A stretch of 64,000 nucleotides of DNA from Septoria linicola (lineage: Eukaryota > Ascomycota > Dothideomycetes > Mycosphaerellales > Mycosphaerellaceae). Shown here piece after piece: positions 19,650-30,442 of the stretch. Position numbers and translations under genes: made by a program. The stretch's first letter is position 1, and every line of letters begins with the position of its first letter. The stretch covers positions 62,001 to 126,000 of the forward strand of contig CP099418.1 in NCBI GenBank assembly GCA_024114885.1. Direction: 5' to 3'. The notes under the pieces are model-generated. The model did no database searches. It was not told the DNA's origin and saw only the letters and a program-made list of their open reading frames with translations.

Positions 19650-21943
19650 TCAAATTGCCGGATAGTTACTGTACAAGTCGTCCGACAATCCTGCATCCTT
19701 CACCACAGCAATGTACTTTTCACGCTTGCTCGTGTAGTGTGCGGTGCGGCGCTCAAGCGACTTGACGTCTCTCGAACTTGGTTTCATGCCCATGGCTCTG
19801 ATGTTCGCATCTCTGTCGACAGCTTCCATGTAGAGCCTACGAGCTTCGTACACGCTCTTTTCAGCGAGTAGGATCGGGCTCTCTGCGAGTGGTGCGATCA
19901 ACTCTGCGACTGTGGCTTTGTGGTCTGGTTCGCAAGTCAGTACAGAACTCATGACGATCGAAGCGAGACTTACGCTTCCTTGCCTTCTCCACAAGATGTT
20001 CGGCGTTTTGGGGGCCAACATTTGGCCAGCCAACGTTCAGCTCTGGGATCCGCGGATAGCACTTTTCGTCGTTGTCGTGTAATCTTCCGTCCGCCATGAG
20101 CGCTGCCAGGTCGAGACGGCATTGGTTGTACACGCTCGTCGCTTTGATCATGCCGGTGCTGTCCGCGATGCTGAAGCCGTTGCTGACGAGTCTCCGACGC
20201 CACATCTCTCGGGCGCCCCACGCAATGGCCAATGCACAACGCGCGACTTTCTTCTTCTCGGTGAGCTGACGCTTGGTTGACTTTGGAGGTCCTCCCTCTC
20301 CCCTCTGCTGTGGCGAGGTGTCATCTGCCTCGCGCTGCTCGTCAACCTTATCGACGTCTACAACCGAGTCTGGTCCCCGGTTGTCTGTGACGGAGGACTC
20401 TGTTGGCAAGACTGGTGAAACGATACTCTTGCTCGGCTCCTCCTCATTGAAGCTCGACTTCTGTTGAGCTTCAGCTTTGATGCTATCGCTCTGCAGAATA
20501 GCATCAAAGTCAGACTGGCGCCCTGGTACAGCCTTGCTCAGTCCAGGCGGTGTCTTCAAGGGAACGATGCTCGCCCAAGGAAGTGTCATCTCACGCATTC
20601 GCTCAGCATCAACAGGCTCAGATAACTTGCGCAGTAGAGACTTTGGAGGCGGCGGTGGCGGCGGCCTCTCAGGGAAGGTCCACGCACCACTTGGGCGCCG
20701 CTTTGCAGGAGGTTCGTAGGAAATTTCGGTGCTGGTCCAGGCATTGGGGCAAGTCTGCTTGGTTGGAGGGGGATCGGGGTTGTTCCTAGCGTACGAAGCT
20801 GCAACTTCAGGAGAGTCCATGTTAATGCGCTGACCATCAGCTGAGAGGGGCCAAGGGTCATCACTGGCGCGTGGCTGCATTTGCTCGAGTTCCATTTCCT
20901 TCTGCGCAATTGGATTGCAGCTCTCAATCATGCCGCGACCAGATGCTATCTGCTGTGACTGCTCGTCATCAACAGCTGAGCTGCTGTTGAGTGCTCTGAG
21001 CTCTGCGGCGGTGAAGGTAACCCGCGATGGCTCGGCGGGCGGTGGCACATTCTCCGGAGCATGGGCGCCCTGTGACGGCAGTGTACTGGCAACGACAGCC
21101 TCCTGCTTGGCTCGCTTCTTCGCGGTAGACTCAAGCCCCTTGCGCTTGTGCGGTGGAATGAAGTCAGCAGGCAGAGGTGGTGCAGCGACCTTCAGGGGGC
21201 CGACAGGCTTTATGACCGGGGTGAATCCACGAGGCGGGAAGTGAGGTGCCGGCTTGGACTTCTTGCCCTTCGAGTGAGATTTGGTGACCTCGGTGAGGAA
21301 CTCTCTGGCCTTACTGAGGTCACCCCCGAAGGGGTTCTCTCGGACCGCTCTCGAGGACTGCGCGGAGTCGGAATCTGCGCCGTCTTCCGCCTGGGTGGCG
21401 CGGTCAGTGACAGCTTCGGGGAGAGGCTGTGCAGATTTGACGTGAGCGTCCTTCTCCGGCAGGAGCTGGGAGTCTGGCTCGCACGCGTTCTTCTCCGCGG
21501 ACAGGTCGGTCGTCGATAGCCCGGCGTCTTCCTCCACAGTGGCGTGGTCGCTCTCAGGCGCCGGAGACAGCTCGCTCATAGTCGTGCGGAGGAGGTCTGC
21601 TCCCAGCAGCAGGAAGTGAGCGTTGAGCCACAGCGCAACGAGCCAGATGTAGGTCGTGCAGAGGGTTGCTGCAACGACGAGAGCGGCGGTGGCGTAGAGT
21701 CCCAACAGAGCGGCATACTGTGCAGCTGCGGTGGTTGCTGTGATCTATGTCGCTGTCAGTGGTGAGTGTGCTGGATGGCATACTGCAGGTTCTTACCGGA
21801 AGTTTGAGCTCATCGTCGAGGTGGCTCAGCACGTTGTCAAGACGCTCAATGGCGGCGGCGTTCTCGAGCTGGAGAGCAATTTCTTCGATTGTGACGGGCT
21901 CGTCGGGGTCTGGAGCGATGGCTGGGGGCTGTGTGTTGTCCAT
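19650..21943 (-). CDS. Unrecognised 730-residue protein with two hydrophobic segments
   Basis: Three exons: 21797-21943, 19974-21744 and 19650-19924, with introns of 52 and 49 nt (GTAAGA/GTAAGT donors; CATAG and ACCAG acceptors). All phases agree. Residues 1-49 are acidic and helical. Residues about 50-95 form a long hydrophobic region that could be two membrane helices. Residues about 100-540 are Pro/Ser/Glu-rich and disordered, with a polyproline run. The last 170 residues, from about 560, look like a compact helical domain (a Trp-rich WGAREMWRRR segment, then an acidic/basic coiled region to the stop). I do not recognise any part. An alternative is a shorter soluble protein starting at a Met around 21580, which would drop the hydrophobic part. 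No neighbour suggests a role. Confidence 0.6.
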
Positions 21944-22346
21944 GGTGCTGGCAGTGATGTGTGCGTTCTGTTGTGTGATGGATGATTGAGCGATGGAATA
22001 AGTTGTCGATGCTTGTGAGCCGGTTGAGCTGGCCGAAAGCCGGAAGATTTCGTTTTGGTGCGCAGGCGCTTTGACCCCTGGCTGTTGCTGCCTCGCTGGC
22101 TGCACAGCACAGCAGCGCAAGAAGGAACGGCTGCGCCCTCTGTACGAGGCTCAGGTAGGCATGCAATGTGCGTCCATATCGAAGTGGTATGTAGTAAAGA
22201 AGGATCAGAAGTCAGCAGTCCATGAGAACGTTCTTGTAGCTTGTGGTGTGATCGAAAGTGAGCAGTAGCAAGCTCGAGCAGCTTCAGCATCGTTCGATGG
22301 ACATGTACAACTTACTTGCACGTTTCAACTTCACTGCACCTCACTG
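21944..22346. other. Intergenic region
   Basis: Promoter of the 730-residue orphan and 3' flank of the CYP53 gene, both leftward. No feature seen. Confidence 0.5.
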
Positions 22347-24185
22347 TTACCAATTTCGCCGTCTCATACCGACCTTCAGTCCAAGAGGCTTTCTTAGAAA
22401 GCCCTCACGGGTCTCCAGCGTGTCCTGCCGCAGATCGAACTCATATCTGCGGAACACAGTCGCCACGATCAACGCCAACTCCATTTCAGCCTGTTACGAA
22501 AGATCAGCGGAGGACTGTGCACTTGGGAAACAATCGAAACCTACCACATTACGACCTACACAGGCGCGAGGACCATACGAGAAGGGGATAAATGCCTGCT
22601 TTTGCCTGGGAGAGGTCAGCCTCAGTTCACGAAATGTCAAACAGCATCACCGTTGAGCTCCAGGAGTGGCGGAGGCGGGCAGCGCTCCAGTTTTCCCTGT
22701 ATCTCGCACTTGAGATGCCATGCAGAAGGATGCCATGAGATTCAATCTTCACTCAGCAGAGACCAGCCTAAGGCCTGAACACACAGGGGTGACCGCGGCG
22801 CGGGAGAAAGCATAAAACATACCTCTCAGTGACCTTCTCCCACCTCTCTGGTCGGAACTCCTCAGCGTCAGGTCCCCAGATCTCCGTGCTGTGATGCATT
22901 ACATATGCAGGAACACTCAAGACCACACCCTGCGGCCAATACCGACCAGAAACCTCCGCGCCACCAACGGGTACGACTCGCGGGAGACCTTGGCTGGAAG
23001 TCGAATGGATGCGGAGAGTCTCCTGAATAACCATATCCATATACTTCAAGTCCCGTACCTGCTCATACGTGGGGACATCATCTGAAGGAAGAGCCTGGTC
23101 CAATTCCGCTTGCAACTTCTTCACCACGTTTGGCTTGGTCAAGCAGTGATACAGCAGAGCGCAAGAAGTGTTGGAAGTCGTATCCGATCCAGCAATAAGT
23201 TGGGTAAGAGCTTCAGCGGTAAGTTCTGCCTTGCCGAGCTTATTTCCATTCTCGTCCTTTCCTTCCATGAGCCGAGCCAGGAGGTCCACACGATCGATCT
23301 CGCCTCTCTCAGCAGCTGCAAGACGTTGATTGACGCGAGCTGTGGCAATACCAGCTAGATTCGCAATAGCTTCCATGCCTTTGCTGAAGAATGGGTCAGG
23401 CAGATGCTTGGCATATGGCTTGATCGCTGGCCAGCATCCCACAGCGTTGGAGACTTCGCCTCTTCGGTTCAGGACCTCAATGGCTGGAGAGTATGTTGGA
23501 GGTCCATCAGGAGTGAGCTGTACTTCTGTGAGGTCGGCGCCCTTTTCGAGCATGCCAAATGCTTGCAGAAGTGTTAGTATCAGACCCAAGATGATTATTG
23601 GCCACTCTACTTACGGGCTCCGAACGCAAGATCGCCAATGATATCGAAAGCGACATAGTTGAACCAGTGCAGGGCATCAAACTCGGTATATTTACCCCTG
23701 CCAGTCTGCTCGTTGATCTCATCCCACCGCTTCGCCAAAAGCTCCAGGTTGTGGTGAATGTATTGCTCGAACTGGCCAACAGACTTGGCACTGAAAGTAT
23801 GCGAAACCGTCTTCCGCTTCCTGGTATGCTCCGCTCGATCTCTGGTGTTGAAGAGACCTCTCTGAATGGACACGAAAGCGTTGTAATACTCCGACTTCAG
23901 AAAACCAGTACCGTGGCCATAGATGATAGGAATCGCCTCTGGATCCGCAACCGAGACGTGGTCTGGCTGGACACGCACGAACTTGCCGTGCTTCTTGTGC
24001 AGCTCGTTGACTGTGAGGTAGCGCCTCGTGCGACGGCACTCGTACATGTACCAGAGGTTTGTAAACTTGGCAAGCAGTGGACCGGGAACGTCGTGGATGG
24101 ACCAGTTGCGGATGAAAGGAAGGACGTAGAAGAGTACTGGCAACGCCAGCAGCGCCCAGGGCGTGAATAAAAACGACAAGAACAT
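22347..24185 (-). CDS. bphA: Cytochrome P450 CYP53-type benzoate 4-monooxygenase
   Basis: Four exons: 23615-24185, 22823-23561, 22545-22605 and 22347-22490 (introns 53, 217 and 54 nt), 504 residues with all phases consistent. An N-terminal membrane anchor is followed by the family signature regions NTRDRAEHTRKRKTVSHTFS, the I-helix AGSDTTSNTS, K-helix ETLRIHS, PERW, and the heme loop FSYGPRACVGRN with its Cys near residue 451. It agrees closely with Aspergillus benzoate para-hydroxylase (BphA, CYP53A), including RKPLGLKVGM at the C-terminus. The enzyme uses NADPH and a P450 reductase at the ER to make 4-hydroxybenzoate, the first step of the protocatechuate branch and a detoxification of benzoate. 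No other benzoate-pathway gene is near. The second intron is long but gives perfect phase and sequence. Confidence 0.95.
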
Positions 24186-25039
24186 CTTGTCCTCGATCCT
24201 CTCGAGTCTGACGAGGAAGTGCTAATGAGGTCGTAGAAAGGTTCCGTCTGACCTCGAGGCAAATCTCGAAGCCTAGTTCTACCCCGTGAAGTGGATCTTG
24301 AGCAAGTCCAATGGCACGGACAAATCCAGGAACAGCAACAACACAGCGCAGGAACAAGACAGCAAGCTACAAGAAATTATACCTTACCAACAAGTAATTA
24401 TATCTCCTCTCTCGGTCCAGACTCCTCACGAGACCCAAGCCCAGCTTAGACTTTCCCAGACATTTCTGTTCATTGATTGCTCCAAAGTCTGTTCGTTCAC
24501 CATCTCCACGCGGGGCAAAAGGCCACGGGCTGCCTCTCGGCTTGGTCATGCTCGGAGAACTCTCGCTATTGGCTCACGGCTACCGCTCACGGGAATCCTG
24601 ACATATAAAGCTCCCTGCCCACCCACCTATGCTCTGGATGGCTTGCGCCGGCCGCCAGCTTCTGTCAGATTTGCGCCGGGGCGGGTACACGACGGATTCG
24701 TATGCTGATAGTGAATGTGGGCTTGCCAAGCTGTGGAATGAGCCACGAACTAATGCTCCTTCGCTCTGTTTCGCGACGTTCGCGCAGCGAGGGGATGAAT
24801 AGATTGCGAGATGTGCTGTGCACAATACGCGCATAATTGTCATCTATCGTTTGCGCACGTACAAGGGATGCATCCGCACAGGATAGATATGGCTTGGCTT
24901 ACTGCCACTGAGACAATGGAGAATCGCATTCATAAATTATATGATTCATTGCACTTTCAGCTCATGACTTTTCGATCGACTTCTTATGAAAGCGACCTCT
25001 TCTCCCTCGTATGCCTCCTCTCCAATTACATACGCGCAA
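24186..25039. other. Promoter region of the CYP53 gene
   Basis: Spacer between PEX6 (3' end) and the CYP53 gene (5' end). It has an A/T-richer tract around 24300-24480; no gene supported. Confidence 0.5.
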
Positions 25040-28000
25040 TCAGTCGTACAAATCCTCGCCGTCTCCATCACCATTACCATTGAGCTCGTGGCTTCCACCA
25101 CGGTAATCTGACTGATGCTGCTGCATTGCCTCTTTCTGGCTATTGCTATCACTGCCATCGGCAATCTCACGAGACTTTCCTTTGCCCTTGCCCTTGCCAA
25201 CTCCTCCTCCTGTTGCTGACGACGACAGCTTTCCTGCTCCTCCACTTCCTACCGAAGCATTGTTGTGATTGAGTGCTAAACGATCAGTACGAATGATGTA
25301 GTCATCCTCGTCATCTTCGTTGTCGCCATCAACATTGTTGTTGGCATGAGCTGATGTCGGATGTCTAGGGTTTCCTGTTCCGTTGACAGTTGCCGACGAT
25401 AGAGTATTGTTATTGCTGCCTCGCTGAGCTTGTGCGCGCTTCATGGCTTCCATGGCTTGGGCTCGAGCATTTCTGCCACCATTCTGGCTCTGCCCATTTG
25501 CAGGACCAGATGGAGAAGATCCGTTCTGCCCAGGTGCGTCGTCCTGCTTCTTCGTTGTGCCCTCGAACATGCTGCGCACGCGTTCATAGTGCTGCAGCTC
25601 ATCAAGACTGACACTAGGGACGAGATCTTTGCGTGCGAGCGTAAAGTCTTCTTCAGTGACCATGACGTTGATATCGTCTTCGGTGCCGTAGTGGTCGAAA
25701 TAGTAGCCTACAGAGATCTTGGCTTGACCTCGAGTGGCTCTTTCGGCGTTGACAGTGCTGACACGTTGGTCGACTTCGCGAGCAGAACGTGTCACGGCTT
25801 TGAGCATGGCATCGGAGCACAAGGCGTATAGATCGGCACCGGTGAATGTGAATGGAAGTGCTTCGGCGACTCGAGGTAAGGAGACGGATGGGTCGAGTGT
25901 GAATCTGTTGACGGTTAACATTGAGCGTACAAGCCGATCGACAGGTATACTTACTTCCTGGTCAGCGCCTGCAAGATGGTCGCCTGTTTGTCATGTGTAT
26001 CGCTGATGCCCAAGTAAAGCATTTTGTCGAAACGTCCAGGTCGCAACAGAGCCTGATCGAGCAAATCCGGTCTGTTGGTGGCACCAATCACGAATACACC
26101 GCCACCACCGTCGTCTCCGTCACTCATGCCATCAAGCTCAGCGAGAAGCTGGGACACGATTCTGTCCATCACCCCACCGCTGTCACCTTGATTGCCACGC
26201 TTGGGCGCAACAGAATCCAATTCATCGAAGAATACACAACATGGTCGTGCATCGCGAGCTCGCTGGAAGACTCGTCGCACATTGGCTTCCGACTCTCCAA
26301 TGTACATATTGAGCAGCTCTGGGCCCTTGACGGAGAAGAAGTTGAGACTGAACTCCGTGGCAATAGCTTTCGCAAGCAGTGTTTTACCAGTTCCGGGAGG
26401 TCCGTAGAACAATATACCACTGCGCTTCTTGAGGCCCTTGGCGAACAGTTCTGGGCGCGACAACGGTAGCTGGATTGTCTCGACGACAGCATCTTTGACA
26501 TGTGTCAGACCTCCAACATCGGACCATTGAACGTTAGGAATCTTCGGCGCTCCGATTGCGTCCGCGAAGTTCTTGCGTGCCAGCTCGACTGCGGCCTCGA
26601 AGTCGGCTGGTATGACGGAAGTCGCCGCAGCACCACCAGCAAGCTGAATGTCCTTGATTGTGATCGCAGCTCTGGCAGCGTCGCCTTTGGATTGGGCCAG
26701 GGTCTCCAATCGCTCAGATTTGGCAACAATAGCGCGATCCACAACATCGACCAGGTCGCCTGCCACAAGCGCAGCAGTCTTCACAGCAATCGACGCCAGG
26801 TCCACTTCCGGTGCGAGCGGCAGACCAGACTCGGTGACGACGTCTCGCAAGATGCCTTCCCGCTCGCCCTCATCCGGTGCGGTCATTTCCAATTCATGAG
26901 TGAACAGGCCACGAACGGAGTCTGGGACCTTGTCGATATCAGTCGTAGTGGCAACCAGCACACGTGCTGTTTTCAAGACACCCTTCAGAGACGCAGCTGC
27001 CTTATCGCCATTCAGTACTTCAAGATGTGTAACGCAGATTGCAGTAAGATCTGCGCCACAGTCAAGGGCACGTTCGCAGCGCGCTTCAAGCAAGCCTTGT
27101 GCTTGTGTGTCCACACCTGCGCCGCCTTCAGACACGATGTCATGAGCGTCGATAGGGAAGAAGTGGATTCCCAAATCAGAGCAAGCTCGCGCGATTGTGC
27201 TGGCTTTGCCAATATTCCTCTGCGTGGACGTCACCAAGACTGTCAAAGGCGGCATTCCCAGGTGGACTGCTCGAGGACTAATCGATACCGACATGAGCTC
27301 GCGAAGACGTCTTTGCAGTGGTGAGATATACGGCTGCACAGCTTCGGGTAGTCCGCCCGCTGAGCCTGCTGCTGCTGACTTTGCCTGTACTTTGCGCACA
27401 CCAAGATAGTATTGCCACGGGTTGCTGGCGGTGGAGGGCAGCTTGCGCCTATCATCGCCAGACTGTCGCATAGTCATCTTTGAAGGATCAATCGATGCTG
27501 CATCGCCCCACGCATCGGCATCTTGAGATTCAGGATCCTCTGTGTTGGTCACATTGACGCCCTCGATCGTGAACCAAGCAACATTTCTTGCCCCACCTAG
27601 CTCACGCTCGTTGTTCAGTGGGCCCAACTGAGATAGCAATGCACCGGCGCTGCTACCTTCCTGCTCTGCTTCGCCTTCGTATATCGATCGACCCAGCGAT
27701 TCGTCAACCTGGACTGCGAGCAAATCGCCAGGCCGGACAATACGTTGTCGCTCCTCAAAGTACTGCTTCAGATTCGCAAACAAGGTATTGTTGAGAGAGC
27801 GTTCAGTCGAGATTGGCGTAACCACTTTACGCAGAGTGACCTCAGAAGCAGTAGGTGGCATACGAGCTGAGACAGATGGCGGTCGTGGTGTCATTGGTCT
27901 CTTCAGTGTCGCGCGTTTGTTCAGGGCAATGGTGGTCATGCTAACGCTCGTGGGCTCTCCAAGATTGGCCAGCAGAATGGGTGAAAGGTGTATCGTAGCC

Positions 28001-29538
28001 ACATTCGTAGCACCTGTTACTAGCGAGGATATGCTATCACGGCGGCCAGCTCGAGCATTGACCTGATATCGTTGAGGCTTCCTTGCCAAACATTCTGGCA
28101 GAGTATAGACTTTGACCGGCCGCCATTGGGATGCAGAATCGTCAAATTGTCCAAAGGCGCTGAAGCTTGGTAAGATATGGCTCTCTGCGGGCTCGATCTT
28201 GACCCAATCGCCAGAGAAGCAGCCCAGACGTGCCAGAGCTGTTGCTTCAACGTATACTCGCGCTTCCTCATCTTCGTCGTTGGCAGGCTTGGGATGTAGG
28301 AGCTCGTTGGGCAGGCGCTCAACTAAAGCTTGTGCTCGAAAGACTTTGTTGCGTGCTGCCTGACCTCCTCTGATCGTGGTTGCGGTCATGTTTGAAAAGA
28401 CTGATCCTGGTGTGCTAATGCCACGATTACCCAATGCTAGACCAATTCCGAATGGCCGTGGCGTAGCAGAGGTCAACGCCGAGCTGAGACCAGATGGAGC
28501 ATCCGTGAGGCCTGGCTTCGCAAGAGAGATCATGTCATCCGAGTCGTCTGATAAGTTGCTCTCCTCAGCACTTGAATCGAACATGTCTTCAGAGTTTGAC
28601 ATATCAGTTGCGGACTTGGAAATGACAATCGGCTTGGCTGGAGAGTTCTCCTCGGTAGCGGAGAAGAAGACTTCAGTGCCTTCATCGCCAGACTCTTCAT
28701 CGAGGCGCGGGCTCAGCAGAGCTTTGTTGGCGAATGTACTTGATCGCTTTTCCGAAGAGGGTACAATCACGATCTGAGTTGTGTCCGATATGATGCCTTG
28801 TGAGACTGGTTCGCATGCTAAGATCCGTGCCGGAGGAGCAGGAGTATGTGTGACTGGATGTGCCAGCGGCAGAGGCAAGAAGTCGTCCACGTGCACAATC
28901 TGGATCTTGCTCAAAGCCTCGTTGACCAGCGCTTTTGCCTTGATATCTGATTCTGCTGCTGGCCCATCATCTTGCCCATCGATCACTGCACGCTTGCCCG
29001 ACCTCCGTGCGGTTTGCGTCGGACCATTTGCAAAGCCACCTCCATTCCGCTTTTGTACATCTTCGAGCTTGTGGATGGCCTCGGTCTCGACGGAGACAAA
29101 GACTGTGTCCAGAGCCAGAGGCAGCACATCGCTGATGCTGACCTCGACAGCACTGTTCTGCCGCAGCGTCTTGTTGGGCGCCCGAGCTAACACAATGCTC
29201 ACGAAGCTCTGTGTGCCATGCGCACCTGCTGGGAAGCGGATGGTCGACGCAGGCAATGCCTTCTCCTTGAGCTTCTGACCACGAACGGGCAGAATCGTCC
29301 AGCTCGATTCGGATGGTGAGGCATTGGGAGTCCACAGCGTCAAGGCAGCATGGTATAGTCTATTGTCTTTGTCTGCATCAGTGCCTGGAAAGAGATCCTC
29401 CTCCAGATCACGAGAGATCACTCCCGCTTCTCCCTTTAGACTGCTATCGAGGTACAGTCTCGCGGAGATGGCGGGCTTGTCTGCTCTCCTCCGCCGCTTC
29501 CTCTTCAGCGAGCCAGGCTGCGGCACGTCGTAGGCCAT
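25040..29538 (-). CDS. pex6: Peroxisomal biogenesis AAA ATPase Pex6
   Basis: Exons 25955-29538 and 25040-25904 with a 50-nt intron (GTAAGT donor, CAACAG acceptor); 1482 residues. The ATG at 29538 was chosen because the longer open frame begins at GTG and the chosen start is followed by the basic KRKRRRRADKP typical of fungal Pex6. The N-domains are degenerate. D1 has lost its P-loop (region around TSTQRNIGKAST). D2 is canonical: Walker A GPPGTGKT near 1043, Walker B CCVFFDELDS near 1098, and the SRH/arginine finger GATNRPDLLDQALLRPGRFD. Pex1/Pex6 extracts ubiquitinated Pex5 from the peroxisome membrane so matrix import can recycle. The C-terminal tail after the AAA domain is long, Gly/Asn/Ser-rich and probably disordered. 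Confidence 0.95.
25905..25954 (-). other. PEX6 intron
   Basis: 50 nt, GTAAGTATAC...GTCAACAG. It joins the D2 domain to the C-terminal helical lid in frame. Confidence 0.9.
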
Positions 29539-30442
29539 TGTTGCCAGCGACACGTACCAGTCGCTCTCAAGCTTCCTGAGCAAGCATAGAGAAACGTTGC
29601 CCGACCAGGACGTCCGCTCCAGGCCAAAGCCAAAGCTGCGCTTTCTTCGCCGGTACGCCAGCTGAACGCTGCCGAGGTCTAGTTCTACCACGGGAAAACA
29701 GTCTGGTGGGTCCGGAAGCTGTGACTATACGGGCATGGGTAGGTCAATAGTGCGTGCTGCTACGCATACTGCTACCTATGGACAGAGAGGTAAGACTATC
29801 AGCAGCTACTTAGCTGGCACTCAGCACCTCGGGATGATCAGGTGAGTAACTAGGGGCGAGGAAGGGCTCCTCACGCTTGCAAAGCTTGCGGATGGCTGTT
29901 ACTTTGGTCACCCGAGCTGCAATATCCATTGGCAGTGAACGCCTGGGGTTCCTGTCCTTCTGCCTTCCGAGGACACTTCATCGTGGTTCCTCTTTCATAC
30001 AATAACCTCCGACTCTTCTTGTCAGTCTCACGGCAAGTCGGCTGTTGCGATAGTGGCACAGACAGCATAAGTTCCATCTACGATGGTCGTTATCTGGCAG
30101 CAGATGATTAATTTCCGCACGCGCTTCCAGCAAGACATCGCGTACGTCATATGTGTTGACAAGGGCACAAGCGATGCATGTCAACGACCTTTGGATGGTC
30201 TTGGTTGAGCTGGACATCTGCCTCAGCAGCATCCTCAAGACACATTCTGCGCCACATCAGTCTGCACTGCATTTCGAAGAAACATTGCATGGTACGAGTA
30301 CTGGTTGCTATCCACTATTGCTCAGCTAATTTTCCATTTCCCACTTTTCGTACCCAAGCTCCCTGCACTCACATGAACACTGTCCGCATGTACCCGTATA
30401 TCACAGTGTTGAGATTACATCAGCATCGGGTCGGCTTTGACC
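29539..30442. other. Divergent PEX6/lipase promoter region
   Basis: 904 bp between two divergent starts. No gene or repeat recognised. Confidence 0.5.

Noticed and set aside
16791..24185. Aromatic-catabolism cluster of tannase plus CYP53
   Set aside because: The two genes are separated by an unrelated orphan and no ring-cleavage gene, transporter or regulator is present.
24286..24708. 140-codon open frame upstream of the CYP53 gene
   Set aside because: Lies in the likely promoter; no domain and mixed composition.
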